Of a stretch of 64,000 bases of DNA, positions 34,712-44,971 are shown piece after piece; position 1 is the stretch's first letter; each line of letters begins with the position of its first letter. The position numbers were made by a program, and so were the translations under genes. This stretch comes from Acidicapsa acidisoli (GTDB taxonomy: Bacteria > Acidobacteriota > Terriglobia > Terriglobales > Acidobacteriaceae). Under the pieces are notes generated by a model. The model did not search any database. It saw nothing but the letters and a program-made list of their open reading frames with translations, and was not told the DNA's origin. The stretch lies in assembly GCF_025685625.1 (NCBI RefSeq), contig NZ_JAGSYI010000006.1, forward strand, positions 62,001-126,000, given 5' to 3'.

Positions 34712-34827
34712 CGAATCCCCTTGTCTGAGTTCGAGAGAAAGATAAAGTTTGGGTTGAAGCTGTGTCAACCCGATCAAACGGAACGCATCGCAATGGCGAC
34801 TTAGCGTAACGAGCCGTAAGTACTTCG

Positions 34828-36183
34828 ATGAGGATCGATCCCGGACCCATGAAGAGCACCCTCAATTCGACCGCGGCAGAAACTTCGCAAGACTCTTTCC
34901 GCGCAGACACAGCGTCGGCGAAACGATGGCTCTACATCCTGCCGTCTGTCTTTGTGACCTATAGCCTCGCATATCTCGATCGGGCAAATTACGGATTCGG
35001 TGCGGCGGCGGGACTGGCAAAGACCCTGAACATCAGCGGATCGCGTTCCGCATTGCTGGGTTCGCTCTTCTTTCTTGGATACTTTCTCTTTCAGATTCCC
35101 GGTGCGGCGTTTGCCCGTCGAAAGAGTGCACGCATCCTCGTGTTTTTCGCCCTCGTCAGTTGGGGAGTTCTTGCTTCGTTGACAGGAGTGATCAGAAACT
35201 TCTGGTTGCTTGCCGCAGACCGACTTGTTCTGGGAGTTGCGGAAAGCTTCATACTCCCGGCGATGTTGATCCTGCTCACCAACTGGTTTACGCGGGCCGA
35301 ACGCTCGCGCACCAACACGCTTCTCATTCTCGGTAACCCCGTTACGGTCGTCTGGATGTCAATTGCAACCGGGTACCTCATCCGAGCCTTCGGATGGCAG
35401 ATGACCTTTGTTCTGGAGGGCATACCATCCATCCTCTGGGGCGTCGTCTGGCTCGTAGTAATTCGCGACCATCCACATCAAGCGCCGTGGATGCCACACG
35501 AAAGCTGCCGCGCCCTGAACGACCAGTTGGAGCGCGAGCAATGGTTACTGCCCAAGGTCGCGGACATGACCTCGGCGCTCCGCCATCCCAGCGTGATTCT
35601 CCTGTCAATCCAGTATTTCTTCTGGAGCGTCGGCGTCTACGGCTTCGTCCTCTGGCTTCCGACCGTCATCCAAAAGGGCGCGGCCAAAGGCATCGCGATC
35701 ACCGGCCTGCTCAGCGGAGTGCCGTACGTCTTCGCCGTCTTCCTGATGCTGCTCGTTGGCTACTTCTCCGACAGAAGCTTCCGGCGGAAGCGATTCATCT
35801 GGCCTTTCTTAACCATCTCCGGCATCGCTCTTTTCGGCTCGTACCTGGTTGCTGGCCAAAGCTTCTGGTGGTCCTATGTTTTTTTGATCGTGGCTGGAAG
35901 CACGATGTATGCACCGTACGGTCCATTCTTTGCCATTGTTCCGGAGATACTACCCAAGAACGTAGCCGGGGAAGTTACGGCTCTCGTCAATAGTTGCGGC
36001 GCGCTCGGCGGATTCGCCGGAACCTGGTTCGTAGGATTGCTCGAAGCCCGCACCGGCAATTCGCGCGCTGGATTTCTTCTGATGTCCATATCGCTCGTGC
36101 TCTCGGGCATCCTCATCTTCTGCCTGCATACTGTTTCGAGCAACACGCTCTCAACTCTTCCCCTGAATCTACGGGAGGAATGA
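34828..36183 (+). CDS. MFS transporter, anion:cation symporter (hexuronate/aldonate) type
   Basis: Inner-membrane carrier of 451 residues with 12 hydrophobic helices. [19 protein letters not shown] after helix 1 is the signature of the ACS family (hexuronate, galactonate, phthalate carriers), as are [19 protein letters not shown] and the loop containing [12 protein letters not shown]. An internal ATG at 34849 is an alternative start. Its stop lies at the beginning of the aldonate dehydratase gene, so the likely cargo is a sugar acid such as D-xylonate produced outside the cytoplasmic membrane. Cargo is inferred from the operon. Confidence 0.88.
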   Translation: MRIDPGPMKSTLNSTAAETSQDSFRADTASAKRWLYILPSVFVTYSLAYLDRANYGFGAAAGLAKTLNISGSRSALLGSLFFLGYFLFQIPGAAFARRKSARILVFFALVSWGVLASLTGVIRNFWLLAADRLVLGVAESFILPAMLILLTNWFTRAERSRTNTLLILGNPVTVVWMSIATGYLIRAFGWQMTFVLEGIPSILWGVVWLVVIRDHPHQAPWMPHESCRALNDQLEREQWLLPKVADMTSALRHPSVILLSIQYFFWSVGVYGFVLWLPTVIQKGAAKGIAITGLLSGVPYVFAVFLMLLVGYFSDRSFRRKRFIWPFLTISGIALFGSYLVAGQSFWWSYVFLIVAGSTMYAPYGPFFAIVPEILPKNVAGEVTALVNSCGALGGFAGTWFVGLLEARTGNSRAGFLLMSISLVLSGILIFCLHTVSSNTLSTLPLNLREE

Positions 36184-36242
36184 CATGCGACTTTTCGCAG
36201 TTGGAGGCCAACTATGGCTGCCACCTTCGACTACACTTTGGG

Positions 36243-38264
36243 ATGAGGATCGCTTCCATTCAGCCGATAACCATTACATCCGTTCTTGAATCGGAAGACC
36301 TGCATTTGAGCGCTGTGGCGACTCACGCTCCAGGCCCCACCGGTCAACTGCCTATCACTCCCGAGATGCTGTTGGCACAGCCGTCCGGGAATCTCTTTGG
36401 TCTGAGCATGAATGTCGGCATGGGTTGGGATCCGGCACGCGTATTGGGTCCGGAGGTGCTGATCCTGAGCACACACGGAGGCGTTCGCGCCCCGGACGGA
36501 ACCCCAATCGCTTTGGGTTTCCATACCGGCCACTGGGAAGTAGGCCTGCTCGTAGCCGAGGCGGCGCGTGAACTCACCGCGCTGCAAGGCGTCCCATTCG
36601 CCGGCGCATGCACTGACCCCTGCGATGGTCGAACCCAGGGCACGACCGGCATGCTTGATTCTCTGCCCTACCGCAACGACGCGGCAATCGTACTTCGCAG
36701 ACTGATGCGCTCGTTGCCAACCAGAGCAGGCGTGCTCGGCGTTGCCACCTGCGATAAAGGCCTGCCGGCGATGATGATGGCTCTGGCTTCCGCAGGCAGG
36801 ATTCCGACAGTGCTCATCCCCGGCGGCGTAACGCTGCTTCCCGAAAACGGCGAGGACGCGGGCAAGGTTCAGACCATAGGCGCCCGTTACGCGCAGCAGC
36901 AGATCACGCTCGAATACGCCGCAGAGATGGGATGCCGCGCATGCGCCACGCCCGGCGGCGGATGCCAGTTCCTCGGCACTGCCGCAACATCCCAGGTCGT
37001 TGCCGAAGCTCTTGGCCTCGCGCTGCCGCACAGCGCCCTTGCGCCCTCTGGCCAGCCTATCTGGCTGGACGCGGCGCGACGCTCGGCCCGGGCCGTTCTG
37101 CGGCTGCGCCAGCTTGAATTAGGAACCGCCGATATCTTGTCCCAGGCCGCAATAGAGAACGCCATGGTAGTCCACGCCGCGTTTGGGGGCTCTACCAATC
37201 TTCTGCTGCATCTTCCCGCCATCGCCCACGCGGCCCGGCTGAAGCGTCCTGTTGCCGCGGACTGGGCTCACATCAATCGTCAGGTGCCGCGCCTCGTCGA
37301 TGCGCTGCCCAACGGTCCACGCAACTATGCAACCGTGCAGGTATTCCTGGCAGGCGGCGCGCCTGAGGTCATGCTGCATTTGCGCCGCGCCGGATTGCTG
37401 AATACCAGCGTCACCACCGTCACCGGCGAATCGCTCAACCAGAGTCTCGATTGGTGGGAACAAAGCTCGCGAAGGCGAGCGCTGAGGAAGAATCTGATCG
37501 ATCTGGACGGCATCGATCCCGATGACGTCGTGATGAGCCCGGATCGCGCACGTTCGCGCGGGTTGACCTCGACCGTCTGTTTTCCGATAGGCAATCTCGC
37601 GCCTGAAGGGTCGGTGATCAAGAGCACCTCGATCGATCCAACCCTGATCGACGAGAGAGGCCAGTATCGGCACGTCGGCCCAGCAAAGATATTCGTCACC
37701 GAGGCAGCGGCTATTCAAGCTATCAAGACCGGCAGAATCGTAACGGGCGACGTGTTGGTGCTTATCTGCAGCGGACCCGCCGGAGCAGGGATGCAGGAAA
37801 TTTATCAGATTACGGCTGCACTGAAAACCTTGCCATTCGGCAAGCATGTCGCGGTCCTGACCGATGCCCGTTTCAGCGGCGTCTCAACCGGCGCATGTAT
37901 CGGACACATCTCTCCCGAAGCGCTCGCAGGCGGCCAAATCGGCAAGCTTCAGGACGGCGATCAAATCGAAATCGTCATCGACAGAACAAATCTAACCGGC
38001 GCCGTCAACTTCGTCGGAACATCGACGCAAAGGATGGGAGCAGAACAGGGCAACCGGGTTCTGCTTGAACGGGAACCTCGCAAGGACCTGCAACCACACC
38101 CCGATCTGCCCGACGACACCCGGCTCTGGGCAGCGCTCGTGCAAGCGAGTGGTGGCATCTGGGGCGGCTGTGTCTACGACGCAGATGCAATTATTTCGCT
38201 CCTTAATCGCGGACGCCAGCCCGAAGAATCACTCTCAATCAACACAGGCAGCATGCACCTCTGA
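36243..38264 (+). CDS. Aldonate dehydratase of the YjhG/YagF family (D-xylonate dehydratase type)
   Basis: IlvD/Edd-superfamily iron-sulfur dehydratase that turns D-xylonate into 2-keto-3-deoxy-D-xylonate. From ATG 36243 it has 673 residues. Recalled E. coli YjhG matches closely: [76 protein letters not shown] and [18 protein letters not shown], including the Cys residues expected to hold the cluster. An in-frame ATG at 36180 overlaps the MFS stop but has only 1 bp to GGGAGG, and the added residues do not resemble the family; true start unsure. It belongs to the operon with the FAH-type dehydratase 13 bp downstream. Confidence 0.9.
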   Translation: MRIASIQPITITSVLESEDLHLSAVATHAPGPTGQLPITPEMLLAQPSGNLFGLSMNVGMGWDPARVLGPEVLILSTHGGVRAPDGTPIALGFHTGHWEVGLLVAEAARELTALQGVPFAGACTDPCDGRTQGTTGMLDSLPYRNDAAIVLRRLMRSLPTRAGVLGVATCDKGLPAMMMALASAGRIPTVLIPGGVTLLPENGEDAGKVQTIGARYAQQQITLEYAAEMGCRACATPGGGCQFLGTAATSQVVAEALGLALPHSALAPSGQPIWLDAARRSARAVLRLRQLELGTADILSQAAIENAMVVHAAFGGSTNLLLHLPAIAHAARLKRPVAADWAHINRQVPRLVDALPNGPRNYATVQVFLAGGAPEVMLHLRRAGLLNTSVTTVTGESLNQSLDWWEQSSRRRALRKNLIDLDGIDPDDVVMSPDRARSRGLTSTVCFPIGNLAPEGSVIKSTSIDPTLIDERGQYRHVGPAKIFVTEAAAIQAIKTGRIVTGDVLVLICSGPAGAGMQEIYQITAALKTLPFGKHVAVLTDARFSGVSTGACIGHISPEALAGGQIGKLQDGDQIEIVIDRTNLTGAVNFVGTSTQRMGAEQGNRVLLEREPRKDLQPHPDLPDDTRLWAALVQASGGIWGGCVYDADAIISLLNRGRQPEESLSINTGSMHL

Positions 38265-38277
38265 AAGGAGCAGTTCC

Positions 38278-39105
38278 TTGATCCTGTATCGTACCCAAAG
38301 CGGCCTCATCGTAGAAAAGGACAATCAGTTCTACCGCATCGGCGAACATTCGTTGAACGCGCTCCTTGCGCGCCAAGATTTGGAAGGCTATCTTGCTTCC
38401 ATCACCAGCATCGGAACTCCGCAGGAACCAATCGACTCATCGCTGCTCGAAGCGCCGATTGAGCATCAGGAAGTTTGGGCCTCCGGTGTCACCTATTACC
38501 GCAGCCGCAGCGCCCGCATTGAAGAGTCCAAGGACGCCGGAGGCGGCGACTTCTATGACCGCGTTTATTCCGCCGAGCGCCCTGAGCTTTTCTTCAAGGC
38601 TGTGGCCCACAAAGTGGCAGGCCCTGACTCAGAGGTGCGAATCCGCAGCGATGCGAAGTGGTCCGTTCCCGAACCCGAGCTGACTCTGGTCATCAATCCC
38701 CGTGGACAGATCGTCGGATATACGATTGGCAATGACATGAGTTCACGCGATATCGAAGGAGCCAATCCCCTCTATCTGCCGCAGGCCAAGGTGTACGACC
38801 GCAGCTGCGCACTCGGTCCCGGAATCCTGATTCGCAAAGAGCCGATGCCTCCGTCCACAGAGATTGCGATGGAAATCATCCGCTCCGGCGCTCAACAATT
38901 CTCTGCGGCAATCAGTCTCAGCGAGATGAAGCGCGACCCGCAGACTCTCGTCGACTACCTCTATCGCGATCAGAGTTTTCCCCTCGGATGCTTCCTGTTG
39001 ACCGGCACCGGCATCATTCCTCCTGACTCCTTCACCCTGCAGAGCGGCGATGAAATTCGCATCTCGATTACCGGCATCGGCACGCTGGTCAACCACGTCG
39101 AATAA
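38278..39105 (+). CDS. Fumarylacetoacetate hydrolase-family 2-keto-3-deoxy-aldonate dehydratase
   Basis: Probable 2-keto-3-deoxy-D-pentonate dehydratase giving alpha-ketoglutarate semialdehyde, the second dehydration of the Weimberg route. I place the start at TTG 38278, with AAAGGAG ending 7 bp before it and only 13 bp after the upstream stop; this gives 275 residues starting LILYRTQSG (Met in vivo), while longer starts lie inside the dehydratase gene. FAH features: [26 protein letters not shown], the metal ligands in [11 protein letters not shown] and [20 protein letters not shown], and the C-terminal [10 protein letters not shown]. The flanking genes make this assignment better than fumarylacetoacetase. 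Confidence 0.87.
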   Translation: MILYRTQSGLIVEKDNQFYRIGEHSLNALLARQDLEGYLASITSIGTPQEPIDSSLLEAPIEHQEVWASGVTYYRSRSARIEESKDAGGGDFYDRVYSAERPELFFKAVAHKVAGPDSEVRIRSDAKWSVPEPELTLVINPRGQIVGYTIGNDMSSRDIEGANPLYLPQAKVYDRSCALGPGILIRKEPMPPSTEIAMEIIRSGAQQFSAAISLSEMKRDPQTLVDYLYRDQSFPLGCFLLTGTGIIPPDSFTLQSGDEIRISITGIGTLVNHVE

Positions 39106-39150
39106 CCCGGCTTTGCTAACTTGAATACAAGACTCCTGGAGGGGTGGATT

Positions 39151-40722
39151 ATGGAAACCGCTCTGATATTGATTGACGGCAAATGGCAAAAAGCATCCGG
39201 GGAAGCTACCTTTCATGCGTCCAATCCCGCAACCGGGGAAACTCTGCCAACGCCTTTCCCGATCAGCGAATGGCGCGACTGCGACCTTGCGCTTTCCGCC
39301 GCAGCCTTGGCTGCCGATGAAATGCGCAGGCTCGAGCCGGAACAGATCGCCGCATTCCTGGATACCTACGCTTCCAATCTCGAAGCGGCTTCGCAGGTCA
39401 TCGTGACGGCAGCCAACGAAGAGACGGGGCTGGCCGTTTCTCCGCGCCTCAAGGACAATGAACTGCCGCGGACCGTGCTGCAACTGCGTCTGGCGGCGTC
39501 CGAGGTGCGGGAAGAATCGTGGAAGCGGCCAACGCTCGATCTGGAGCGCAATATTCGCTCGTGCTTTGGCCCCATCGGACCGGTCGTCGTCTTCGGTCCC
39601 AACAACTTTCCGCTGGCTTTCAACGGCATCAGCGGCGGGGATTTTGTCTCCGCGATCGCAGCCGGCAATCCCGTGATCGCCAAAGCGCATCCTCTGCATC
39701 CCAACACCTCGCGCCTGCTCGCGGAAGAGGCGCGCAAGGCGGTAGCTGAAACACGAATGCCCAGCGGCACGGTGCAGATGATCTATCACATCAGCAACGA
39801 AAACGGTCTCCGACTCGTAAGCGATCCCCGCGTTGGCGCAATCGCTTTCACGGGAAGCCGCGCCGCTGGCCTGAATCTCAAGCGAGCCGCAGACAGCGCT
39901 GGGAAGCCAATCTATCTGGAAATGTCCAGCATCAATCCCGTCATCTTTCTTCCCGGCGCCCTGGCCGAAGAGGAGGATCGCCTGACGCGCGACCTGGCCG
40001 ATAGCTGTCTTGCGGCAGCGGGCCAGCAATGCACCAGCCCCAACCTGTTTTTCCTCTGGCAAGGTCCCAAAGCAGAGAGCCTTCTGACGAATCTCGCCAA
40101 CATCTTTGACCAGCGCAATCCGCAACCTCTGTTCTCGCTCGCAGGGCAACACCATCTGCAATCCGGAGTAACATCTCTCATCGACGCTGGAGCTCAGTTG
40201 GTTACAGGTGGGCATCCCGTCGAGGGGCCGGGCTACCGCTACGCTCACACCGTTCTTCGCGTCACAAGCAGGCAGTTCCTCAACAAGCCCGACGAGTTGG
40301 AACGCGAAGTCTTCGGCAACGCAACCATGGCCGTCACGCTGGATGATACGGAAGAACTCATTACCATCCTGGAACTGCTCGAAGGCAATCTCACTGGATC
40401 AATTTACTCCGCGAAATCGGGGGTCGACGATGATCTATATAAGAGAATTGAACCCCTGCTACGGCACAAAGTCGGCCGTCTGTTGAATGACAAGATGCCT
40501 ACCGGCGTTGCCGTAAGCCCCGCAATGCAGCATGGCGGTCCCTTCCCTGCAACATCGCATCCTGGATTCACTGCTGTCGGCATTCCTGGTTCCATCACAC
40601 GGTTTGCCATGCTGCAGTGTTACGATGGCGTGCGGGAAGATCGCCTTCCTTCCGTTCTGCGCAACACGCTTCAGAATCCCAATACCTGGCGCTCAATCAA
40701 CGGCGCATGGATCAGAGGATAG
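39151..40722 (+). CDS. Alpha-ketoglutarate semialdehyde (2,5-dioxovalerate) dehydrogenase
   Basis: Aldehyde dehydrogenase of 523 residues (ATG 39151, with GGAGGGG about 6 bp ahead; a TTG at 39121 would add ten residues). It oxidises alpha-ketoglutarate semialdehyde to 2-oxoglutarate with NAD(P), ending the non-phosphorylating pentose route. Marks: LIDGKWQKASGEATFHASNP, FGPIGPVVVFGPNNFPLAFN, AFTGSRAAGLNLKRAAD, YLEMSSINPVIFLPGAL holding the general-base Glu, and the catalytic Cys294 in AAGQQCTSPN. The divergent motif spacing and the C-terminal part (FGNATMAVTLDD) are typical of the KGSADH/XylA-like group. It follows the FAH gene by 45 bp. Confidence 0.88.
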   Translation: METALILIDGKWQKASGEATFHASNPATGETLPTPFPISEWRDCDLALSAAALAADEMRRLEPEQIAAFLDTYASNLEAASQVIVTAANEETGLAVSPRLKDNELPRTVLQLRLAASEVREESWKRPTLDLERNIRSCFGPIGPVVVFGPNNFPLAFNGISGGDFVSAIAAGNPVIAKAHPLHPNTSRLLAEEARKAVAETRMPSGTVQMIYHISNENGLRLVSDPRVGAIAFTGSRAAGLNLKRAADSAGKPIYLEMSSINPVIFLPGALAEEEDRLTRDLADSCLAAAGQQCTSPNLFFLWQGPKAESLLTNLANIFDQRNPQPLFSLAGQHHLQSGVTSLIDAGAQLVTGGHPVEGPGYRYAHTVLRVTSRQFLNKPDELEREVFGNATMAVTLDDTEELITILELLEGNLTGSIYSAKSGVDDDLYKRIEPLLRHKVGRLLNDKMPTGVAVSPAMQHGGPFPATSHPGFTAVGIPGSITRFAMLQCYDGVREDRLPSVLRNTLQNPNTWRSINGAWIRG

Positions 40723-40771
40723 ATTCCTCGCCGTAAACGCAATGAAATTTTAGATCGAGTAAAGCCTGGTG

Positions 40772-43216
40772 ATGAAACCAATAGCGATCGCGATAGCCTG
40801 CGCCCTGCCAGTAGCAGCACTCCTCTGGCGCAATCCGCCTGCCGCGGTGCGAGCAGCCGAGAAGGCCAAAGCTGAAAAGCACGCAGAAACCAACAAGCGG
40901 GATGCAGACTGGCCCATCTACGGCGGAGAAGCCGCAAACGATCACTATTCCGCGCTCACGCAGATCAACCGTTCCAACGTCGGCAAGCTGCAAGTCGCAT
41001 GGACCTTCGATACGCGCGAAAAAGGCGGCATGCAGTGCAGCCCGCTGATCGTCGGACGCACTCTGTACGGATATACACCGACACAAAAGGTAATTGCCAT
41101 CGATGCCGTTACAGGCAAGCTCCTTTGGACCTTCGACTCCGGCATCGCGGGAACGCAGCCAGCGCGCGGACTCACCTACTGGCACACCGACAAAGAGAGC
41201 CGCCTCTTTGCCGGCGTCATGAACTACCTCTACGCTCTCGATCCAGCGACCGGTCAACCCATCCCAGGCTTTGGCGAAGGCGGCAAAATCGATCTTCGCA
41301 AGCAACTGCGCGGAGATTATCAAAAGCAATCGATTGCCCTCACCACGCCGGGAGTGATCTACAAGGATCTCATCATAGTAGGCGGCCGCAACCCGGAAAC
41401 TCATCCTGCTCCGCCAGGCGATATTCGCGCCTTTGACGTTCACACAGGCGCAATGCGCTGGAGCTTTCATACCATCCCGCATCCAGGCGAAGAAGGCTAC
41501 AGCACATGGCCTGCCGATGCATGGAAGAAGACCGGTGCGGCGAATAACTGGGCGGGAATGACCGTCGATGTGGAACGTGGGATTGTCTATGCACCCACCG
41601 GTTCGGCGGTATTCGATTTCTACGGAGCCGATCGCATCGGCGACGATCTCTACGCCAACACATTGCTCGCGCTCGACGCAAACACAGGCAAGCGCATCTG
41701 GCATTTTCAAGGCGTCCATCACGACATTTGGGATCGCGATTTTCCATCCCCGCCAACTCTCGTAACCGTAACACGGGACGGAAAGCAAGTGGACGCCGTG
41801 GCTCAGACCACCAAGCAGGCATACATTTACCTCTTTGATCGCGTCACGGGCAAACCACTGTTTCCGATCCAAGAGCGGCCATATCCGCCAAGCGACGTTC
41901 CCGGCGAAGTGACCTCACCAACCCAGCCACTGCCTCTTGCGCCGGAGCCCTTCGGTCGACAAATTCTTACACAGGACATGCTGACCAATCGCACCGCCGA
42001 GGCGCACCAGTTTGTCCTCAATAAATTCAAAGCCGCTCGCAGCAACGGCCAATTCCAGCCTTTCACGGTCGACAAGGAGACAGTGATCTTCCCGGGATTC
42101 GACGGTGGCGCGGAATGGGGCGGCTCTGCTCTGGATCCGTCGACGGATGTCCTATACGTCAATGAAAATGAGATGGCGTGGCTTGCAAGTCTCACCGCGA
42201 CGCAAACCGGTGGCACTCCCGGCGAGCGAGCCTATCGGAATCTATGCAGCGTCTGCCACGGAGTACACCGCGAAGGAGCGCCGCCTGCGTTTCCGGCCTT
42301 GACTGGAATCGACAAGCGTCTCTCGGACAAGGACATTGCTCTTGCAATCCACCAGGGCAAGGGAAGAATGCCCGGATTTCCAAACATCGACGACACTCTC
42401 ATGCCATCGCTTCTTGCCTATCTCAAGAGCACTGAGGCGGCTGTCGCAAGCGGAGACAAGCAGGAGATGAGCGGCGCGACGCCGGAGGCGAAGAGAGTCG
42501 CGGAAGAGAATCCAGCAGGAGCGGCAACCTATCAGGCACACTGTTCCATCTGCCACGGCGACCACAGGGAAGGCATTACCCCATCCTTCCCCGCGCTCCT
42601 CGGACTTGGCAACCGCATGACAAAGCAGCAAGCAATCGAGATCATTCAAAAAGGTAAGGGACGAATGCCCGGTTTCACCAGACTTACTGATCCGGATCTC
42701 GACTCGCTTCTGAAGTACATGGGTGTCTCGGCGACTGGATCTGTCCCAACCATCGATTCCGCGGCCAGCGCAGACAGCAGCGAATTGCGATATCAGTTCA
42801 CCGGCTACCGGAAGTTCCTCGATCAGGATGGATATCCCGCCATCAGCCCGCCGTGGGGAACCCTGAATGCCGTCGATCTAAACACCGGCAAATATCTATG
42901 GAAGATTCCTCTCGGTGAGTATCCCGAGTTGGCGGCTGCGGGCATGAAGAACACAGGCTCGGAGAACTATGGCGGTCCCATCGTTACCGCTGGCGGTGTG
43001 CTCTTTATCGGAGCAACGGTCTTTGACAAAAAAATGCGCGCATTCGACAGCCATACCGGAAAGCTGCTCTGGGAAACAACCCTTCCCTACGCCGGGGTTG
43101 CCACGCCGGCAACGTACATGATCGACGGCAAGCAGTATGTGGTGATTGCCACTGGCGGCGGCAGAGATCCCAAATCCCCGTCGGGTGGCGAATACGTGGC
43201 ATTCTCTCTGCCTTAG
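40772..43216 (+). CDS. PQQ-dependent aldose dehydrogenase with two inserted haem c domains
   Basis: Periplasmic quinoprotein of 814 residues (ATG 40772; a GTG at 40769 is possible) with an N-terminal signal or anchor (PIAIAIACALPVAALLW). The beta-propeller starts WPIYGGEAANDHYSALTQIN, with repeats such as IDAVTGKLLWTFDSG and QGVHHDIWDRDFPSPPTL, typical of membrane-type glucose dehydrogenases. After VLYVNENEMAW come two c-type cytochrome domains with CSVCH (about 492-496) and CSICH (about 591-595); the propeller then resumes (GTLNAVDLNTGKYLWKIPLG; GATVFDKKMRAFDSHTG). Each cytochrome repeats the pattern GKGRMPGF with its distal Met. It would oxidise aldoses outside the membrane, feeding electrons to the chain and aldonate to the MFS carrier. 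Sugar specificity is inferred. Confidence 0.9.
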   Translation: MKPIAIAIACALPVAALLWRNPPAAVRAAEKAKAEKHAETNKRDADWPIYGGEAANDHYSALTQINRSNVGKLQVAWTFDTREKGGMQCSPLIVGRTLYGYTPTQKVIAIDAVTGKLLWTFDSGIAGTQPARGLTYWHTDKESRLFAGVMNYLYALDPATGQPIPGFGEGGKIDLRKQLRGDYQKQSIALTTPGVIYKDLIIVGGRNPETHPAPPGDIRAFDVHTGAMRWSFHTIPHPGEEGYSTWPADAWKKTGAANNWAGMTVDVERGIVYAPTGSAVFDFYGADRIGDDLYANTLLALDANTGKRIWHFQGVHHDIWDRDFPSPPTLVTVTRDGKQVDAVAQTTKQAYIYLFDRVTGKPLFPIQERPYPPSDVPGEVTSPTQPLPLAPEPFGRQILTQDMLTNRTAEAHQFVLNKFKAARSNGQFQPFTVDKETVIFPGFDGGAEWGGSALDPSTDVLYVNENEMAWLASLTATQTGGTPGERAYRNLCSVCHGVHREGAPPAFPALTGIDKRLSDKDIALAIHQGKGRMPGFPNIDDTLMPSLLAYLKSTEAAVASGDKQEMSGATPEAKRVAEENPAGAATYQAHCSICHGDHREGITPSFPALLGLGNRMTKQQAIEIIQKGKGRMPGFTRLTDPDLDSLLKYMGVSATGSVPTIDSAASADSSELRYQFTGYRKFLDQDGYPAISPPWGTLNAVDLNTGKYLWKIPLGEYPELAAAGMKNTGSENYGGPIVTAGGVLFIGATVFDKKMRAFDSHTGKLLWETTLPYAGVATPATYMIDGKQYVVIATGGGRDPKSPSGGEYVAFSLP

Positions 43217-43241
43217 ATTTCCGCTCATGCGAGCAGCAACA

Positions 43242-43276
43242 AATCCTCCAGGGTACCTGCGCTACCCTGGAGGATT
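43242..43276. terminator. Strong hairpin after the PQQ dehydrogenase
   Basis: Perfect 14 bp arms, AATCCTCCAGGGTA and TACCCTGGAGGATT, with a 7-base loop, 26 bp past the stop codon. The following bases (ACTGTTTGAC) hold only a short T-run. It probably ends the catabolic operon or lowers read-through into the GH39 gene. The outer arm shares AATCCTCC with the hairpin at 15512-15541. Confidence 0.65.
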
Positions 43277-43410
43277 ACTGTTTGACATCAATACGTTGCA
43301 GGTGGTATCAACACTCTGTGCGCAAACGATTGCGCATTATGTGCCGTGCGTCTCCAACCGGCTCATGCTTTTGTCGCCAGGCCCTTAAACATTCAATCAG
43401 GAAGCTCCCT

Positions 43411-44925
43411 ATGTCACTGCTATCGAAACTTACCTTCGCTATACTTTCTTTCGCTCTTGTCAGCTCTGCACCTACACAGACTCCCGCCGAAGTCCTGCCA
43501 ATCGACACACACGCCGCGGTAACACCTCTGCCGCACTTCTGGGAAACCATGTTCGGCTCAGGCCGCGCAATTCTTTCACTTCGCGACGGCTATCGGAAAG
43601 ACCTGCGCGACGTTCACGATCAGGTAGGAATGCGCTATGTCCGCTTCCACGCCATTCTCCACGATGAAGTCGGCGTCTATGACGAAGATGAAAAGGGCCA
43701 GGCTGTCTATAACTTTTCCTACGTGGATCAGATTTACGACGGACTGCTGGAACGTGGCGTTCGCCCGTTTGTCGAAATCAGTTTCATGCCGCGAAAGCTT
43801 GCCTCCAATAAGGACGCAATCCATCCTTTCTGGTACAAGCAGAATGTCTCCCCGCCCAAGGATTATGCGAAGTGGGACGCGCTGATTCACGCGTTTGCGC
43901 AGCATCTGATCGATCGTTACGGAATCGATGAGGTCAGTCAGTGGTATTTCGAAGTATGGAATGAGCCGAACATCGACTTCTGGGCTGGCAATCCTAAGCA
44001 GGCAACTTACTTCGAACTCTACGATCACACGGCGCGCAGTCTCAAAGCTGTAAATCCGCGCCTCAGAGTCGGCGGCCCAGCAACTGCCGCTGCGCATTGG
44101 ATTCCCGAGTTTCTCGCCCATACATCGCAGGAGCATGTACCCGTAGACTTCGTTTCCACACACGGCTATGCCGATGACTCGGTGGAAGACATGTTCGGCA
44201 CTCACGAGGATATCCCGATGCGGGACCGCGTCTGCCGCGCAATCCAAAAGGTGCATGGAGAGATCGCCAATTCACCGTCGCCCTCGCTTCCGCTTTTCTG
44301 GACCGAATGGAATGTTCCTTCGTACGGCGACCTCAATGCGCGGGACAACTGGTACGTCGGAGCAGCCTTGGCGAAGGATATTCATGACTGCGACGGACAG
44401 GTAAACATGATGTCTTACTGGACCTTTGATGATGTCTTCGAGGAAGGCGGCGTGGTCCAAGATCCATTCCATGGCGGCTTCGGATTGATTGCCGCCGGAG
44501 GAATTAAGAAACCTAGTTTCTATGGTTTTTCCCTCCTTCACGAGTTGGGCGATGAGAGATTGGCCAATAAAGCCGACGACATCCTCGTAACCCGGCGCAA
44601 AGACGGGGCGATTGTGATCGCAGCCTGGAACCTCGTCGATCTCGATCACGCAGCTCAAGGCTCAGCCAAGACTGTGCAACTGAACTTCGAAGGCATAGAC
44701 TCTGGCCGCACGGCTACCGTGCAGCGAATCGACGCGGAACACGGCAACCCATTGCCTGCGTACCTCGCAATGGGCAGCCCTCGCTATCCGACGCAAACGC
44801 AGATTGCAAAGCTGAACGAGGCATCGGCGCTACCTGCCCCTACCAAGGAAAAACTGAGCGGCAGAACTCTAAAAATCACACTTCCAGTGAACGGCCTGGC
44901 AATCATCACGATACCTACCAGGTAA
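43411..44925 (+). CDS. Exported GH39-family beta-xylosidase-like glycosidase
   Basis: Retaining glycosidase of 504 residues from ATG 43411 (AGGAAG 7 bp ahead), which opens a signal peptide (MSLLSKLTFAILSFALVSSA). An earlier ATG at 43282 would add unrelated residues. The GH39 barrel is clear: HFWETMFGSGRAILSLRDGY, acid/base E185 in FEVWNEPN and nucleophile E299 in LFWTEWNVPS, followed by MSYWTFDDVFEEGG and a C-terminal beta-sandwich. GH39 enzymes release xylose from xylo-oligosaccharides; alpha-L-iduronidase is the alternative. Next to a xylonate-type catabolic operon, beta-xylosidase supplying xylose is the best reading. Confidence 0.87.
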   Translation: MSLLSKLTFAILSFALVSSAPTQTPAEVLPIDTHAAVTPLPHFWETMFGSGRAILSLRDGYRKDLRDVHDQVGMRYVRFHAILHDEVGVYDEDEKGQAVYNFSYVDQIYDGLLERGVRPFVEISFMPRKLASNKDAIHPFWYKQNVSPPKDYAKWDALIHAFAQHLIDRYGIDEVSQWYFEVWNEPNIDFWAGNPKQATYFELYDHTARSLKAVNPRLRVGGPATAAAHWIPEFLAHTSQEHVPVDFVSTHGYADDSVEDMFGTHEDIPMRDRVCRAIQKVHGEIANSPSPSLPLFWTEWNVPSYGDLNARDNWYVGAALAKDIHDCDGQVNMMSYWTFDDVFEEGGVVQDPFHGGFGLIAAGGIKKPSFYGFSLLHELGDERLANKADDILVTRRKDGAIVIAAWNLVDLDHAAQGSAKTVQLNFEGIDSGRTATVQRIDAEHGNPLPAYLAMGSPRYPTQTQIAKLNEASALPAPTKEKLSGRTLKITLPVNGLAIITIPTR

Positions 44926-44971
44926 AGTCCTGGTCAGAATATTGGCAATCAAAGAAAGTAGGACACGAGTT

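Noticed and set aside
38743-40248. 501-codon ORF antisense to the KGSA dehydrogenase and FAH genes
   Set aside because: Shadow of two well-supported genes, explained by codon bias that suppresses stops on the opposite strand.
40712-41872. 386-codon ORF antisense to the PQQ dehydrogenase
   Set aside because: Same reason; the sense frame has clear propeller repeats.
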